From: Flavobacteriales bacterium
GTDB lineage: Bacteria; Bacteroidota; Bacteroidia; Flavobacteriales_E; Vicingaceae
DNA length: 5,976 nucleotides
Direction: 5' to 3'
Assembly: GCA_029262915.1 (NCBI GenBank)
Contig: JAJCYN010000375.1
Coordinates: 1 to 5,976 of the forward strand
Part shown: positions 4,945 to 5,976 of the stretch, piece by piece
How the letters are laid out: every line of letters starts with the position of its first letter
How positions within the stretch are numbered: the stretch's first letter is position 1
Position numbers and translations under genes: made by a program
Notes under the pieces: model-generated
What the model saw: the letters and a program-made list of their open reading frames with translations, nothing else
Told to the model about the DNA's origin: nothing
Databases searched by the model: none

Positions 4945-5976
4945 ATGAAAAACAAAGTATTACTCATATCATTGCTATTAATAGCCAACTTTAGTTTTGG
5001 ACAATTGTTAGAAGGGAGGTTAAAATATCATGCCAACCAAGAAATAAAACTATTAGGTTATGAAGGTTTTGAAACCATAGAATTAGCAAAAACCACTATT
5101 GATAGTGTTGGCAATTTTAATTTTAATTACAACAATCAGTATAAAGGGATGGGGTATATAGAAACATCCGACAAAAGCCAATTATTTATCATACTAAACG
5201 AATCAGGAATCCTTATAAAAGGAACTCATTTAAAAGAACCAGATAACATAACTATTTTGAACAGTAAAGAAAATCAAATCTTTAGCCAATATGCCAAAGA
5301 ACACAACCAACGAGAGCAGGCTTTAGCAGGGTGGAAGTATTTACTTCCTCAATACAAAACAACACCAATCTTTCAGCAACAAAAAGAAAATGTACAGTTA
5401 ATAGAAAAAGAGACTAAACGCTTAGAAGAAGAGGATGCTATTTTTTTAAATAATGTAGATAAATTGACCTATGTTTCTTGGTATTTACCAATTCGAAAAT
5501 TACTGGATGATATGCCACTTTCTGCACAACGCTATATAGAACGAATTCCTCAACACATAGCCGATTTTCGGCAACTCAAATTAAACGATAAACGATTATA
5601 CCACAGTGGCATATTAGATGATTTACTCGAAGGACATTACTTGTTACTAGAAAACAGTGGACAATCTCTAGACAATATTTATGTAGAGATGAACCTTTCC
5701 ACCGATTACATCATAGAAAATTTAATGGAAAATGAAGAATTGTTGAATGAAGTAGTTCACTTTTTATTTAACCTTATGGAAAAACGAAGTTTGTTTACCG
5801 CATCCGAACACTTGGCATTAAAACTACTTAATCAAAATAGTTGTACACTAAACAATGATTTAGCAAGACAATTAGAAACCTACCGAGCAATGAAAGTAGG
5901 GAACATTGCTCCCGATATAGATTTTAGCATAGGAGAAACCATCCACACAACAAACACTAAAAAACTAAATGAAATG
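4945..5976 (+). CDS. Periplasmic thioredoxin-family (TlpA/redoxin-like) protein, 3' end missing
   Basis: An ATG at 4945 opens a frame that runs to the window edge: 344 codons and no stop. The start is supported by a signal peptide (MKNK, hydrophobic core, NFSFGQ; cleavage near G19/Q20) and an A-rich leader. Residues about 20-110 look like a DUF4369-type beta domain (LLEGRLKYHANQEIKLLGYEG, IDSVGNFNF). A long helical middle region (about 110-310) follows, with EHNQREQALAGWKYL, YVSWYLPIRKLLDD and LARQLETYRAMK. From about 316 the phrase KVGNIAPDIDF is the usual opening of an AhpC/TSA or TlpA-like thioredoxin domain. The rest of that domain, including any CXXC motif, lies beyond the window, so catalytic activity cannot be confirmed. 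Expected role: envelope thiol-disulfide exchange, as for related flavobacterial proteins. There is no lipobox cysteine. It looks like ordinary, conserved gene content, unlike the more variable surface genes to its left. Confidence 0.85.
   Translation, partial: MKNKVLLISLLLIANFSFGQLLEGRLKYHANQEIKLLGYEGFETIELAKTTIDSVGNFNFNYNNQYKGMGYIETSDKSQLFIILNESGILIKGTHLKEPDNITILNSKENQIFSQYAKEHNQREQALAGWKYLLPQYKTTPIFQQQKENVQLIEKETKRLEEEDAIFLNNVDKLTYVSWYLPIRKLLDDMPLSAQRYIERIPQHIADFRQLKLNDKRLYHSGILDDLLEGHYLLLENSGQSLDNIYVEMNLSTDYIIENLMENEELLNEVVHFLFNLMEKRSLFTASEHLALKLLNQNSCTLNNDLARQLETYRAMKVGNIAPDIDFSIGETIHTTNTKKLNEM

Overview
The window is AT-rich DNA from a member of the Bacteroidota, most likely a flavobacterium. 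Evidence: signal peptides ending in F-A-Q or F-G-Q; the surface-protein phrase (L)DID..(x)GLL(V/I)PR; a Fib_succ_major (TIGR02145-type) domain; a TPR regulator with a C-terminal LuxR-like helix-turn-helix of the type common in this phylum; a flavobacterial DUF4369-like thioredoxin-family protein; and A-rich sequence instead of Shine-Dalgarno sites ahead of the genes. No species is assigned.

Layout, all genes on the + strand: (1) bases 1-1622, the 3' part of a large modular surface or fibre protein, cut at its 5' end, ending in a polyglycine-rich domain like those of phage tail-fibre tips and related bacterial surface proteins. (2) 1694-3430, a 578-residue regulator with a signal peptide, five 40-residue TPR repeats, one membrane helix, coiled coil and a DNA-binding C-terminus. 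(3) 3640-4824, a second exported surface protein with an N-terminal module related to that of gene 1, a PKD/Ig-like domain and a Fib_succ_major domain. (4) 4945 to the right edge, a periplasmic thioredoxin-family protein cut before its catalytic motif. Intergenic gaps are 71, 209 and 120 bases. The 209-base gap is the richest, with a hairpin, a tandem 9-base repeat and a possible promoter.

Working model (inference): the membrane-spanning regulator sits between two exported, adhesin-like proteins and may sense an envelope or surface state and control one or both. The tandem repeat just upstream of gene 3 is a candidate binding site. Gene 4 looks like an ordinary envelope redox gene and may be unrelated, although the ten cysteines of gene 3 make a folding link possible. 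I see no defence system, CRISPR array, insertion sequence, tRNA or rRNA here. The most interesting element is the regulator with its neighbours, which is suggestive and not proof of a new system.
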